DNA of 61,040 bases, from assembly GCA_003354055.1 (NCBI GenBank), contig PIVQ01000002.1:1-61040 (forward strand). Direction: 5' to 3'. The first letter of the stretch is position 1; every line of letters begins with the position of its first letter. Made by a program: the position numbers and the translations under genes. The stretch is from Desulfobacteraceae bacterium. GTDB taxonomy: Bacteria > Desulfobacterota > Desulfobacteria > Desulfobacterales > Desulfobacteraceae. The notes beneath the pieces were generated by a model, which ran no database searches, was not told the origin of the DNA, and saw only the letters and a program-made list of their open reading frames with translations. Below, one piece after another: positions 26,083 through 35,485 of the stretch.

Positions 26083-27810
26083 ATGAAAGGAAATAAAAAA
26101 GTGGATCAAAATAATGAATTAGCAATTGTTATTGACGATGACCAAGTCTATCTGAAATTAGCAAAAAGTATCCTTGAAGATGTCGGTTTTATTGTTGAAG
26201 CGACCTCCAATGCTGGAATGGCAAGAGAGTTTAATTATGTTAATAATTCACGTGGCGCTGCATTAATTGTTATGGATAACCGGCATGACATAACAGGTTC
26301 ATATTGGAGAGAATTAATTATTCCTTTACGGCAAAAACATCCTGATGCGATCATCCTACTTGTTTCAGGCCTTTTAAATAACGAGCTTCAACATGATGTA
26401 AAAAAAGTTGGAGCCGATTGTAAAGTATTGCTTAAAAGTGATCCTTTCATACATTTTTTGCCTAAAGGCGAGGGTATTGCGTATGGGAGCCACGGCAAGT
26501 ATTTGAAAAATTATGCAAGACAACTGCTTTTGAAAATTAGTAATCGCCGTGAATTACAGGCATTGATGTTGAAATGTGCTCAAGAATCCGTGACAAATAT
26601 ATTAAATTCAAAATTGGAAGAACTGATTGTAGAGGTTGATAATGATGAAAAACCAGGGACGTATAAGCTTGATGTTATAGCGGAAAAGTGTATCGAAAAT
26701 ACTTTTGTTCCTGAAATTCATTTTAAAAAAATAGTTATTTGTACAGAAGAAGCGGGTGTACATAATACTCTATACAATCGTATCCAAAATCCTGATTTCT
26801 TTATTTTTAGTGACCCTTTTGACGGTTCAACTATTTTTAAACAGTTTGCAGAAGAACTTATTTCTGAGCACCAAAGTAATAAACATTTGAAATTATATGA
26901 AATTGGTAGTGACTTTTTATTGAAAAACTGGAAGCCGAAATATGGTGATTATTCTTTAAACAGCCCTATGGTTTCAATTGTTTTATCAGAAAGACACAAA
27001 GTTGTTGGTGCGGTTCTCATCAACCTTTTTACCAGAGATGTTTTTCTGTCTATCGATCAGGCTAATTATCACTATCGAATGGAATTTACTGAAGGTACTG
27101 ATTTTATAACCGAAAATATCTACTTGGCTATTAAAAATGGAAAGACCCTTGAAACGTGTAATAAACTGGAGAATGGAAATGGTGTTTGGAATGAAATGAA
27201 GTCAGAACAAATGAAAAGTTTTTCAATACTTAAAGAAGAAAAAAAACTTTTTTTATGTAATTTACCAAAAGAAGAAAGAAGTCTCCGCTTGAAACATGCT
27301 AAAAATTTTATCAAGCCGCTTTTTAATGATGAAATTTGGAAAAAGAGCCATGCCTATAGAATTAACCAACACAATTTTACTCCAGGACCAGGCCGAATCC
27401 TTTTTATAATCCATAATGATTCAAAAAAGGAATATGAAAAAGAATCTTTAGATGGGAACGTGTATAAAAATATATTGTCGGCAGGAGAAGTCTTGACCGA
27501 GTGGATAGGATGGTTTGCTTTTTTACGTCATGAAGAACACTTGGAAGCCTATTGTTTACGTGACACAACAGGAACAAAAGATCTGGCACCAGATAAATAC
27601 AAGTCTGATGATCCTTCTACAATGTTACCACCAGAGTTGAACAGTATGTTTCGGGATGGCTATATTGATATTGGTATACTTCATAGTGCTTATGGGAGAA
27701 AAATGAGGCAATACAGAGATACAATTCTTGTATGCCATAAAAATGATAGACACTTGATAGACAAAACTGAATTCCTTGCGATCCCTCTCTTTCAACGGAG
27801 AAAACTATGA
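26083..27810 (+). CDS. Receiver fused to an inositol-monophosphatase-fold domain
   Basis: 575 residues. The receiver (1-125) is complete: DDD (18-20), acceptor Asp65 in VMDNRHD, Ser95 in LLVSG and Lys118 in LLKSD. From about 165 the sequence follows the Li-sensitive phosphatase superfamily (inositol monophosphatase, fructose-bisphosphatase, PAP phosphatase): D.IAEKCIE, Glu-Glu 222-223 in CTEEAGV, and DPFDGST (244-250), the metal-binding DPxDGxx motif. Reaction expected: metal-dependent removal of a phosphate from a small sugar, inositol or nucleotide, switched by phosphorylation of the receiver. Such a fusion is unusual. Its TGA overlaps the next ATG. Confidence 0.75.
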   Translation: MKGNKKVDQNNELAIVIDDDQVYLKLAKSILEDVGFIVEATSNAGMAREFNYVNNSRGAALIVMDNRHDITGSYWRELIIPLRQKHPDAIILLVSGLLNNELQHDVKKVGADCKVLLKSDPFIHFLPKGEGIAYGSHGKYLKNYARQLLLKISNRRELQALMLKCAQESVTNILNSKLEELIVEVDNDEKPGTYKLDVIAEKCIENTFVPEIHFKKIVICTEEAGVHNTLYNRIQNPDFFIFSDPFDGSTIFKQFAEELISEHQSNKHLKLYEIGSDFLLKNWKPKYGDYSLNSPMVSIVLSERHKVVGAVLINLFTRDVFLSIDQANYHYRMEFTEGTDFITENIYLAIKNGKTLETCNKLENGNGVWNEMKSEQMKSFSILKEEKKLFLCNLPKEERSLRLKHAKNFIKPLFNDEIWKKSHAYRINQHNFTPGPGRILFIIHNDSKKEYEKESLDGNVYKNILSAGEVLTEWIGWFAFLRHEEHLEAYCLRDTTGTKDLAPDKYKSDDPSTMLPPELNSMFRDGYIDIGILHSAYGRKMRQYRDTILVCHKNDRHLIDKTEFLAIPLFQRRKL

Positions 27811-28847
27811 TATTTACAATACCTAAAACAACAGAGCGATTCATTGAAGAATTTCCTTTTCTTAAACCTCCAGTAGAGAGTAACTGGGCTATAACTAAAG
27901 GGAATGTTGAGCCGTATAGAAAACAATATGTCATTATTGTTTTTGGTAAACGTAGTTTAACAAAAGGCGTTTTAACACCAGATGGTAAATTAAGAGTTTT
28001 CGGAATTTTGCAGCCTTTTTTGAACGGACTCCTCTCGAACTTAGATGCTGAAATTACAATTATATTTAGCGGGTATGAGAGTGAATCTATTGCTTTGGAA
28101 ACATTTTTTAGAGCAACAATATCTGAATATAATTTAGATATATCCCAACTAAAAATTTTCCGAGAGAATGAGGCAAGAAATACGGAAGAAAATGCTAAAA
28201 AGACAGCTATTCTCTTAGGAGAACAAAAAATCATACCTAGCAAAATTTTTTTCTGCTCAACTGACTGGCATGTGATACGAATGTGGTGGAATTATTTTTT
28301 AGTAAAAGAAAAATCAGAAATTTGTAAATTCCAGGAAAAATTTCAAAATGTCATTATTGAGCCTCTTTTCGCACCATATAGCTACCGTGAAAAAAACCAA
28401 ATGCGATGGATGCAGTGGAGAGCAATATTTCATGTTTATACTCATTTCCTGGCACCACTAGTCTCCTATCTTTTTGCGATAGGGGATGCAGAGGATTTTT
28501 GTTGTGTCGAAAAGTCTGGAAATGGAGTTAAAATTTTAGAAGAAGAGTTCCGATCAAGTGTCAAAGATCTATTTTTAAACGTGTTTATCGAATTGTTAAA
28601 TTTAACACAAAATTCAATAAAACCGATTGATAAAGAAAATGAAAAAATATTGAAAAATTGGGTGAATAACTTAGAGTTTTTAGATAACTTAGCCGTGAAT
28701 TTAGAAAACTGGACTGGGAAAAAAGTCCATGAAATTAATCTTTTTCGGGATACTAAGTATTTGAAATGGACCGCCTATGCTAAAGAGGTAAATAAAGTGA
28801 TCAATGATATACGGTTTCCATCTGATCCCGATAAAATGAGTGATTGA
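27807..28847 (+). CDS. DUF218 (YdcF/SanA-like) protein
   Basis: 346 residues. The DUF218 fold is recognisable: YVIIVFGKRSL, IIFSGYESESIALE (86-98), FRENEARNTEENA (118-130) and FFCSTDWHVIRMWW (148-160); the Arg-Asn-Thr and later His-Arg are the conserved positions. The last 150 residues are extra and helical. Members act on or bind nucleotide-like or envelope precursors, poorly understood. It is coupled to the receiver-phosphatase gene by an ATGA overlap, so the two probably act on the same compound. Confidence 0.75.
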   Translation: MIFTIPKTTERFIEEFPFLKPPVESNWAITKGNVEPYRKQYVIIVFGKRSLTKGVLTPDGKLRVFGILQPFLNGLLSNLDAEITIIFSGYESESIALETFFRATISEYNLDISQLKIFRENEARNTEENAKKTAILLGEQKIIPSKIFFCSTDWHVIRMWWNYFLVKEKSEICKFQEKFQNVIIEPLFAPYSYREKNQMRWMQWRAIFHVYTHFLAPLVSYLFAIGDAEDFCCVEKSGNGVKILEEEFRSSVKDLFLNVFIELLNLTQNSIKPIDKENEKILKNWVNNLEFLDNLAVNLENWTGKKVHEINLFRDTKYLKWTAYAKEVNKVINDIRFPSDPDKMSD

Positions 28848-29125
28848 TAAGATGTAAACCGTATAAACCATATGGTTTATGTGAATATTGGGTTTTAGCG
28901 ATTGCCAGTGTTATTTTGACACCAACCTAGTACCGAGAAATTGAAAAATATAGAGCGAGTGGATGGTTGGCTAACACAAAGCGGGTAATTATCCCTATGT
29001 GAAATTGGGATTTGAAGCAAATCAAGGATCGGTGACAGCGACAGTTGTTAATCAGTGTGCAATATTGACCCAGTGTTAGTGTTCTACCGAAATACTAATT
29101 TGAAAAAAATAATAGAGGTCTGGTT

Positions 29126-29716
29126 ATGGAAGTTAAAATTATGATTGCTATGATTGCAGGGGCTACCTCGTTATTTGTCGCTGTTTTGAGCCTACTCGCA
29201 ACGCTTATTAGTAGCCGATCATCTCGTAAAGCAACCGAAAATTTGGAAGGATTTAAACAATCTTTTTTAGAAAAAGAAAAAATGAGAGATATTGAAGACC
29301 ATGAATTAGTTGCTGTATTAGAAGAATTAATGTGCGGTTTGAATAGTATTCAGAAAGTGAAAAATGATATTCTCGTTGTTTTAAATGCCTACGAAGATAA
29401 TCTTTCAACTGAAGAAGCACTAACCCTAATAAAAAATGCAAGAGTAAATTTGTTTTCTTCATATGAAAATGGGTTTGGTAGACTGAATATAACAGAAAAA
29501 CGATCTTATCACGCAGCTAAAAACTGTGCACTTAGTATTGAGACAATATTACTATCCGATTTAAAATCAAAGATATATGCTGGACAATTAGCCTATGAAA
29601 CAAAAAATAAAGTGAAAGAATTAAGGGATGAATTGAGCGATCACCAAAACGTATTGAGAGATAATCGAACGGACCGAATAATGAGGCGAACATTAGGATT
29701 ATCAAGCAGCGTGTAA
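29126..29716 (+). CDS. Membrane-anchored coiled-coil protein
   Basis: 196 residues. One N-terminal membrane helix (residues 6-28) is followed by a long helical, charged domain with heptad-like character (EGFKQSFLEKEKMRDIEDHELVAVLEELM). No enzymatic motif. It stands alone between the signalling operon and the insertion-sequence remnants. An RBS-like AGAGGT lies upstream. Confidence 0.5.
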   Translation: MEVKIMIAMIAGATSLFVAVLSLLATLISSRSSRKATENLEGFKQSFLEKEKMRDIEDHELVAVLEELMCGLNSIQKVKNDILVVLNAYEDNLSTEEALTLIKNARVNLFSSYENGFGRLNITEKRSYHAAKNCALSIETILLSDLKSKIYAGQLAYETKNKVKELRDELSDHQNVLRDNRTDRIMRRTLGLSSSV

Positions 29717-29792
29717 AATTGTCCATAGAGCCTGTTTAAGTCTTACAATGTTTTTTGTTCGTATGAATCTGAGTCGTCTATAAAGCCCATAG

Positions 29793-30440
29793 GAAGACCA
29801 TTTATTTGCTCAGAGCTATACCCATATCGGAAATGAATATTTTGCATGGTTTAAAAGCACTGAAAGCAAAAGTCGAATCAATTTTCTCAAACTATTGAGG
29901 GCCGGCCAGTTTAATGTTTTTCTTCATGGCCTTTGCTGGGTGCATGCAGAAAGAACCGTTCATAAACTGATTGGATTTACGAAAAAACATACTGAACTGC
30001 TGGAAAAAACCCGTTCGGATATATGGGATCTTTATCGTGCCCTTAAAGAATATCAGATTGATCCTGATGAGACAAAAAAACAAGATTTAGAAAATCAATT
30101 TGATGAATTGTTCACCCGCAAAAACAATTGGGCCGCTCTGGATCTTGCACTTAAAAGAATTTATCAAAACAAATCAGAGCTCTTATTGGTTTTAGATCGA
30201 CCTGATATCCCACTGCATAACAATTTAAGTGAAAATGACATTAGAGAATATGTCAAAAGACGAAAAATCAGTGGGTCAACCCGAAGTGAGGCCGGCAAAT
30301 TGTGTCGGGACAGTTTTACGAGCCTAAAAAAAGACCTGCCGAAAATTAGGAATATCATTTTGGGACTATTTGACCGATCGAATAAACCGCCGAAGAAAAA
30401 TTCCTCCGCTATGGGAAATATTGGCTTTGAAAATGAGTGA
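29793..30440 (+). pseudogene. IS66-family transposase, internally deleted remnant
   Basis: The frame is readable from 29793 (EDHLFAQSYTHIGNEYFAWFKSTESKSRINFLKLLRAG) to 30440. In intact relatives about 90 residues separate LELLRAG from DDAGQFNVLLHALCWVHAER; here LLRAG runs directly into QFNVFLHGLCWVHAER, so a deletion has joined the two AG sites, and the N-terminal half is missing altogether. The C-terminal part (LHNNLSENDIREYVKRRKISGSTRSEAG) is intact. Non-functional. Confidence 0.8.
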
Positions 30441-30741
30441 AGAAAACACCTGACCCATTCATTTTCTAACCACCGACTTTCTGAGATCTTACGTAATTTT
30501 CCCCAGGCTTCATATACAGAATCTTCCAATCTATGGTTTCAAATTTTTAATACGTTTAAATATCAGAACTTTATAATGTTTATAGGAGAGCGGCATCCGG
30601 TTAAATAGTGTAAGTCCCTTTCTGTAAATTCATTTTTCATCAAAGACACAGGATATAGGATCCTGAGGTTGAAAATGCTGGGTCAAAACTTAAAATTCCT
30701 TTTTTTGTTTAACGCCAATCAAACTAAGAAGGAGTGAAGAA
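30441..30741 (+). other. Spacer with candidate left end of the IS256-type element
   Basis: The sequence from about 30580 (GGAGAGCGGCATCCGG, then TTAAATAGTGTAAGTCCC) has the GTGTAAG-type core common at IS256-family ends. A matching right end was not found in 31912-32110, so the element boundaries stay open. No gene is seen here. Confidence 0.35.
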
Positions 30742-31911
30742 ATGACCCAGCTTAAAGAGGATACAATAATTCGCACAGTTTTTGAAATAGTAAATTCAAA
30801 TGGGATGGAAGGATTGGGGGAAGCCATCTCAATTCTCATTAATGAAGCCATGAAGGCTGAAAGATCTTCAGTTCTAAATGCTCTCCCTTGGGAACGAACT
30901 GAGAACAGGACAGGCCACGCCAACGGATTCAAGGATAAATTTGTTATATCAAAACTGGGTAAGCTTCATTTAAATATTCCTCAGGTTCGAGGGGATGTGG
31001 AATTTTATCCATCTGCCTTGGAAAAGGGTATCCGCAGTGAAAGAGCGTTGAAACTGGCCATCGCAGAAATGTATATCCAGGGAGTAAGCACCCGAAAAGT
31101 TACTTCAGTACTTAAGAAATTATGTGGGCTTGATATCAGCAGTGCCCAGGTAAGTAATGCCTCAAAAATGTTGGATGGCGAACTCGAAAAGTGGCGTAAT
31201 CGGCCTATAGGAAGAATCCAATTCCTTCAGTTGGATGCCAGATATGAGAAGGTTCGTCAAGATGGCATGGTCCTATCCTGTGCGGTTTTGGTTGCCACCG
31301 GTGTCATGGACGATGGGAAAAGGACAGTGCTTGGGACCAGTGTGTCATTGAGTGAAGCTGAGATTCACTGGCGCACATTTCTATTAGACCTGAAAAAGAG
31401 GGGTCTACATGGAGTTGAGATGATAACCAGTGACGATCATAGTGGGTTAAAAGCTGCCCTGCGATCAGTTTTTCCAAGTGTCCCCTGGCAGCGCTGCCAG
31501 GTACATTTACAAAGGAATGCAGTTCCATATGTTCCGAAGATGGATATGCGGAAAAAAGTTTCAAATGATATCAGGAATATTTTCAACGCCCCCAACAGGA
31601 TAGAAGCAGAAAGACTACTGGAATTGAGTATAGAGAAATACAAGGAGTCAGCCTCAAAACTATCAACATGGATGGAAACCAATATTCCTGAAGGATTTAC
31701 GGTATTTTTTCTTCCGGAAAATCAGAGGAAGAAATTACGTTCCACCAATATGGTTGAAAGGTTAAATCGGGAAATCAAGCGTCGAACTCGTGTTGCCACA
31801 CTTTTTCCTAATGAAGCATCACTTTTAAGGTTAGTGAGTGCCATACTATCAGAGACCAGTGAAGAATGGGAAACAGGCAAAAGGTACTTATCAAAGGGGA
31901 TATCGGATTAG
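30742..31911 (+). CDS. IS256-family transposase
   Basis: 389 residues, near the family's usual 400. The DDE triad is in place: Asp in FLQLDARYEKV (about 155), Asp in MITSDDHSGLK (about 229) and Glu in STNMVERLNREIKRR (about 340). The CxxH-like WQRCQVHLQRN is also present. AGGAG lies before the ATG. The gene looks intact, in contrast to the IS66 and IS200 remnants, and may still be active. Confidence 0.93.
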   Translation: MTQLKEDTIIRTVFEIVNSNGMEGLGEAISILINEAMKAERSSVLNALPWERTENRTGHANGFKDKFVISKLGKLHLNIPQVRGDVEFYPSALEKGIRSERALKLAIAEMYIQGVSTRKVTSVLKKLCGLDISSAQVSNASKMLDGELEKWRNRPIGRIQFLQLDARYEKVRQDGMVLSCAVLVATGVMDDGKRTVLGTSVSLSEAEIHWRTFLLDLKKRGLHGVEMITSDDHSGLKAALRSVFPSVPWQRCQVHLQRNAVPYVPKMDMRKKVSNDIRNIFNAPNRIEAERLLELSIEKYKESASKLSTWMETNIPEGFTVFFLPENQRKKLRSTNMVERLNREIKRRTRVATLFPNEASLLRLVSAILSETSEEWETGKRYLSKGISD

Positions 31912-32364
31912 TAATCAGTCAAATACAATTTTCCTTTTGGCCCCCAAAAAACAAAACGGAGAGAAGGGATAAATCAAGAACAAAAATGGGAGGGACCCTT
32001 TAGGGAGGAACCGATTTTTTTCTTGAATTATGCCTGAACGCAGTTATAAATTTGGGGTGGCCGAAGGAAAGGAACCGTTAACCAAAATGTGGTAAATAAA
32101 AAGGAATTTGACTTAGCAATTTTACAGAAAAAAATTTGCGTTATCTCCGGTTAACTTTCTATAATAAGCAAAATGCATTGATGTATCACAATACATAGAG
32201 ATGACTTACAAAGTAATCAGCTAATTTTCAATTTTCCACCACTTTACGACATAGCATTTTTATCTCAAGATAATTATACAATGGAGCTTTACACTGTTCC
32301 AAAAGATTGATATGCCTCATCATATAGTTCTGATAGCTGATCATACCTCAATAAGGAATCTTTC
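31912..32364 (+). other. Spacer between the IS256 gene and the defence island
   Basis: No gene is seen. A half copy of the GTTAAC hairpin family lies at 32138-32168. AAGGA sits 10 nt before the ATG of the next gene. Confidence 0.4.
32138..32168 (+). repeat. GTTAAC hairpin family, copy A (left half only)
   Basis: 28 of 31 positions match copy C (39807-39837), including GCGTTATC and GGTTAACTTTCTATAA. The right arm is missing: after AAG the sequence turns to CAAAATGC. This marks the left border of the first defence module. Confidence 0.6.
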
Positions 32365-34737
32365 ATGAATGAAGCGACTTTAGAAGCGAGGGTAAATGCG
32401 GAAATCAAAAAATACTTTCCGAAAATTGCTCGACTAAAAATAACACATCAAAAGTATTTAAACCTTAAGGTTGGGCATCATACTGATATTAAAACTGGTG
32501 GTATAGAACAAGCAAAAGTCACTGGACGTTTAGACGTTTTATTATCTTATGAAAATCAAAACCTTGCAATTCTTGAACTAAAAAACCCAGAATTAAAAAT
32601 TACAGATGAAGATAGAGATCAGGGCTTATCATATGCAAAACTTTTAACACCGCAAGCTCCTTTAGTAATTGTATCCAATGGTAAAGACGTTGCCTTTTAC
32701 CAAACCTATGATGGTAAGAATTGGGAATCACAGACAAAAGACGAAGAAGCAATACAAACACTTTTTTCTCATGCACTATCAAATGCTGCAACTGAAAGGG
32801 AAGAAGCGATTCGATTATTAATGGGAGCACAGCCGATAGTATGGAAATCTCTATTTCAGAAATATACAGAAGCAACCTTAAATCAACTGGTTGGAAAAAT
32901 TGATCAATTTACAAAGCCGATATGCCAAGATTTTATCGTCAAAAGATCTGTTGTTTCTAAAATTTTGAAAAACATCTTTGATGGTGAGATTTTGTTAGCA
33001 CTTATTGGACCACCCTTATCAGGAAAAACAAATGTTCTTTCCCAGTTATGTATGGATGCAGGATTAGAAAATTATATACCTATTTATATCGATGCTCAAA
33101 ATACTAGTTATGGAATTTTTCAACATCTTGCGAATCAATTTACGAGAGAATTGTATATTCCGATACAACTATCTGAAATACGTCAATGGATTTTTCACAG
33201 CCTGCAATCAATTTCAAGCCATCTTATTATCGTTATAGATAATTGGACTTCTGATATCTCTGGAACATTGAAGGAAGACATTGACGAGCTAATTAATTTC
33301 TTAACCCCGAGCTTCCCTCTTACAATATTACTTTGCATGGATGATACAACGTATCAAGATACTAAAAATATTCCTGGAAGACCAACATACAGTGCCATAG
33401 GCGGGAACGCAAAACCAATTTCATTGAGTCCTCTAAATGACGATGAGTTCAAATCCGTATGCGAACTACTCTACAATAATTTTCTGGCAGGTTTTAATAA
33501 TGGAGCTCATTTAAACTTGGATTTTAGAATCCCGAGATTTTTAAGATTAATCACAAGTATGATTAATCAGCCTAACAGCGACCCCATTTTACGGAAAGAC
33601 AAAAAACAAATTAAAGTCATTCCCAGCATTACGAGCTTTCTGATTTTTGGGAGTTGGAGCCGATATATTTCACATAATGAGACTGAAGGTTTTTTTCAGG
33701 ATCTTGCCAGGACATATCTTTTAGATAAACAGAATCGAATCAATGAACCTAAGCTCTGTATAATGTCTCACGGAAAAGGGCACATTATTCGAGAAACTGC
33801 AGAAAAGAATATTGGTTTTGAAAAACTTAAATCAATGCAAACACAAGGTCATATTGGTACAGTGAAAGGTCCTAATGGAAAAATTTTGATACTTCCAAAG
33901 GTTCCTGAATTTCTCGCAATGGCCGGATCATACGTTATTTCTGAAGAATGTATGTCCATATATGAAAATGACAATTTTGATGATGCGTATGTATTCCTCG
34001 TAAATGAGAGTGATAGCTTCCCTTATGGAGACTTAGTGGGAGCAAAGGCTATTTTAGATATATCCAATAAAAATTGGGATCTTGCCAATGATATCATCAA
34101 TAAATTATTAAAAGATGAGCCTACAGAGGATCGACTTTCTGAGGGGAGTCGAGCCCTTGCCTATTTTGAGGACGTTGGAAATATAAATATAGAATTTGGG
34201 GAGGGAACCAACGAAACGGTAACAGGAAACATTCAACCTTGGAATATTTTATCTCAGATCTGCTCATATTTAATTCGATCAGGAAAAAATTCCGTGGATT
34301 CACAACTGATGATTCTGGCAACAGTAGGAACATATCATAGAACTTTACTCCGACCTCAGTCATCATCCATTGAACAAAATCTCGGTTTTCATGAACATGA
34401 TATAGGTGATCATGGAAGTGTATTGTGCCATCAATCTGGAATAATTGAACCTATTACTTTTGCTATGCAATGCGGGTTTTATGAAATTCCAAAGGACATG
34501 TTGAGGTTGTGTCTTTTTGCTAAAGAAAATGACCTATTTTTTTTAGCTCATAGACTAAACATGGCAGCAGCATCTGTTCTAAGTTGCATTGAAAAAAATG
34601 TTGTAAAAGCTGCTTCAGAGGCACAGGAGATACTCAGGAATACAATATCTTCCACAAAAAAGTCTGTCAAAGTAGGAAGAAATGATCCATGCCCTTGTGG
34701 TAGCAACAAAAAATATAAAAAATGCTGTGGAAAATAA
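32365..34737 (+). CDS. PD-(D/E)XK nuclease-P-loop ATPase with SEC-C tail
   Basis: 790 residues. The N-terminal nuclease resembles HsdR-type domains: Asp57 in GRLDVLL, Glu71-x-Lys73 in ILELKNPE, then DQGLSYA (86-91). A P-loop ATPase follows: Walker A GPPLSGKT (215-222) and Walker B LIIVID (287-292), STAND-like in layout. The last 21 residues form an SEC-C zinc motif (CPCG..CC). The nuclease-sensor-ATPase order is that of Avs-type defence proteins, but I cannot match it to a named system. It stands alone between hairpin copies A and B. Confidence 0.75.
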   Translation: MNEATLEARVNAEIKKYFPKIARLKITHQKYLNLKVGHHTDIKTGGIEQAKVTGRLDVLLSYENQNLAILELKNPELKITDEDRDQGLSYAKLLTPQAPLVIVSNGKDVAFYQTYDGKNWESQTKDEEAIQTLFSHALSNAATEREEAIRLLMGAQPIVWKSLFQKYTEATLNQLVGKIDQFTKPICQDFIVKRSVVSKILKNIFDGEILLALIGPPLSGKTNVLSQLCMDAGLENYIPIYIDAQNTSYGIFQHLANQFTRELYIPIQLSEIRQWIFHSLQSISSHLIIVIDNWTSDISGTLKEDIDELINFLTPSFPLTILLCMDDTTYQDTKNIPGRPTYSAIGGNAKPISLSPLNDDEFKSVCELLYNNFLAGFNNGAHLNLDFRIPRFLRLITSMINQPNSDPILRKDKKQIKVIPSITSFLIFGSWSRYISHNETEGFFQDLARTYLLDKQNRINEPKLCIMSHGKGHIIRETAEKNIGFEKLKSMQTQGHIGTVKGPNGKILILPKVPEFLAMAGSYVISEECMSIYENDNFDDAYVFLVNESDSFPYGDLVGAKAILDISNKNWDLANDIINKLLKDEPTEDRLSEGSRALAYFEDVGNINIEFGEGTNETVTGNIQPWNILSQICSYLIRSGKNSVDSQLMILATVGTYHRTLLRPQSSSIEQNLGFHEHDIGDHGSVLCHQSGIIEPITFAMQCGFYEIPKDMLRLCLFAKENDLFFLAHRLNMAAASVLSCIEKNVVKAASEAQEILRNTISSTKKSVKVGRNDPCPCGSNKKYKKCCGK

Positions 34738-34754
34738 ATAATTGCCTCAAAAAC

Positions 34755-34783
34755 ATGTTAACTTTTTTTACAAAGTTAACCAG
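34755..34783 (+). repeat. GTTAAC hairpin family, copy B
   Basis: GTTAACTTT (34757-34765) pairs with AAAGTTAAC (34772-34780), followed by CAG as in copies C and D. It lies 20 nt after the nuclease-ATPase gene. Confidence 0.7.
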
Positions 34784-34890
34784 TTTGCTTCGATGAATTC
34801 ATTAGGCTAAATTTTAAACGGTGCGATGAAGACTTAGCAAATTACAATCGAGACAATATTCAACTCAACATATCAAACCCCAGAATTTTT

Positions 34891-35142
34891 TTAATCTACC
34901 TCAATAACCTCCAGCACCGGGCCTTGATTCTTTCCATCCGGCACTACAAAGTATTTTCGACTACATCTTGGACAATCAACACGAAATCCTTCCGAAACAC
35001 CTTTTGACAAACCGGACCTGCCGAGAAGTGGGTCGGTTAGACCACAAACACATATCCATGCTGCATTATTGCCGGTTGCGATCCCTTTTCTGATTGAACC
35101 ATCTTTAAGTTTTACTTCGATTACTTTTTGTTTCTGTGACAT
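34891..35142 (-). CDS. Small zinc-ribbon protein
   Basis: 83 residues from the ATG at 35142, chosen because AAGGA lies 9 nt upstream; a longer frame to 35190 has no such site. An SH3-like start (VIEVKLKDGSIRKGIATG) is followed by CVCG and CPRC, one zinc site. It is divergent from the XRE-GTPase gene and may share its control region. Function unknown. Confidence 0.55.
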   Translation of the reverse strand: MSQKQKVIEVKLKDGSIRKGIATGNNAAWICVCGLTDPLLGRSGLSKGVSEGFRVDCPRCSRKYFVVPDGKNQGPVLEVIEVD

Positions 35143-35485
35143 TTGAATAATCCTTATAAAATCTAAAAGCATTCTTGAATTAAAGCACAATTTATCTTCC
35201 AGTCATAGGAGAATCGTGTTCAAACAAAAACAGTAATCATACGATTTTTGAGTTTTGACAAAACGTTAGCTTAAGGAAGTGTATCTTATTTTATATCAAT
35301 TAGTTAGATATTTTTTAAAACAGAAACTTTGGCATCAATGCGGTGTTTTTGATCGCATTTGTTGAATGCATTCATATTATTAATAATTTTTTATTGAATG
35401 GTTGCTTGACATAAAATATTTATATGCGCATACTCTCATTGATGATTGGGTTTTTATCGAAACTCTACATAAAGGGGGGTAAAAA
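35143..35485 (+). other. Divergent control region of the XRE-GTPase gene
   Basis: No gene is seen. It contains a good sigma-70 promoter (TTGACA 35406-35411, 17 nt, CATACT 35429-35434) reading toward the GTPase gene. The AAAGGGGGG-type ribosome-binding site lies just before 35486. The XRE domain of that protein is a likely repressor here. Confidence 0.5.
35406..35434 (+). promoter_or_regulatory. Sigma-70 promoter of the XRE-GTPase gene
   Basis: TTGACA, a 17-nt spacer and CATACT; the start codon is about 45 nt after the expected transcription start. Confidence 0.55.
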
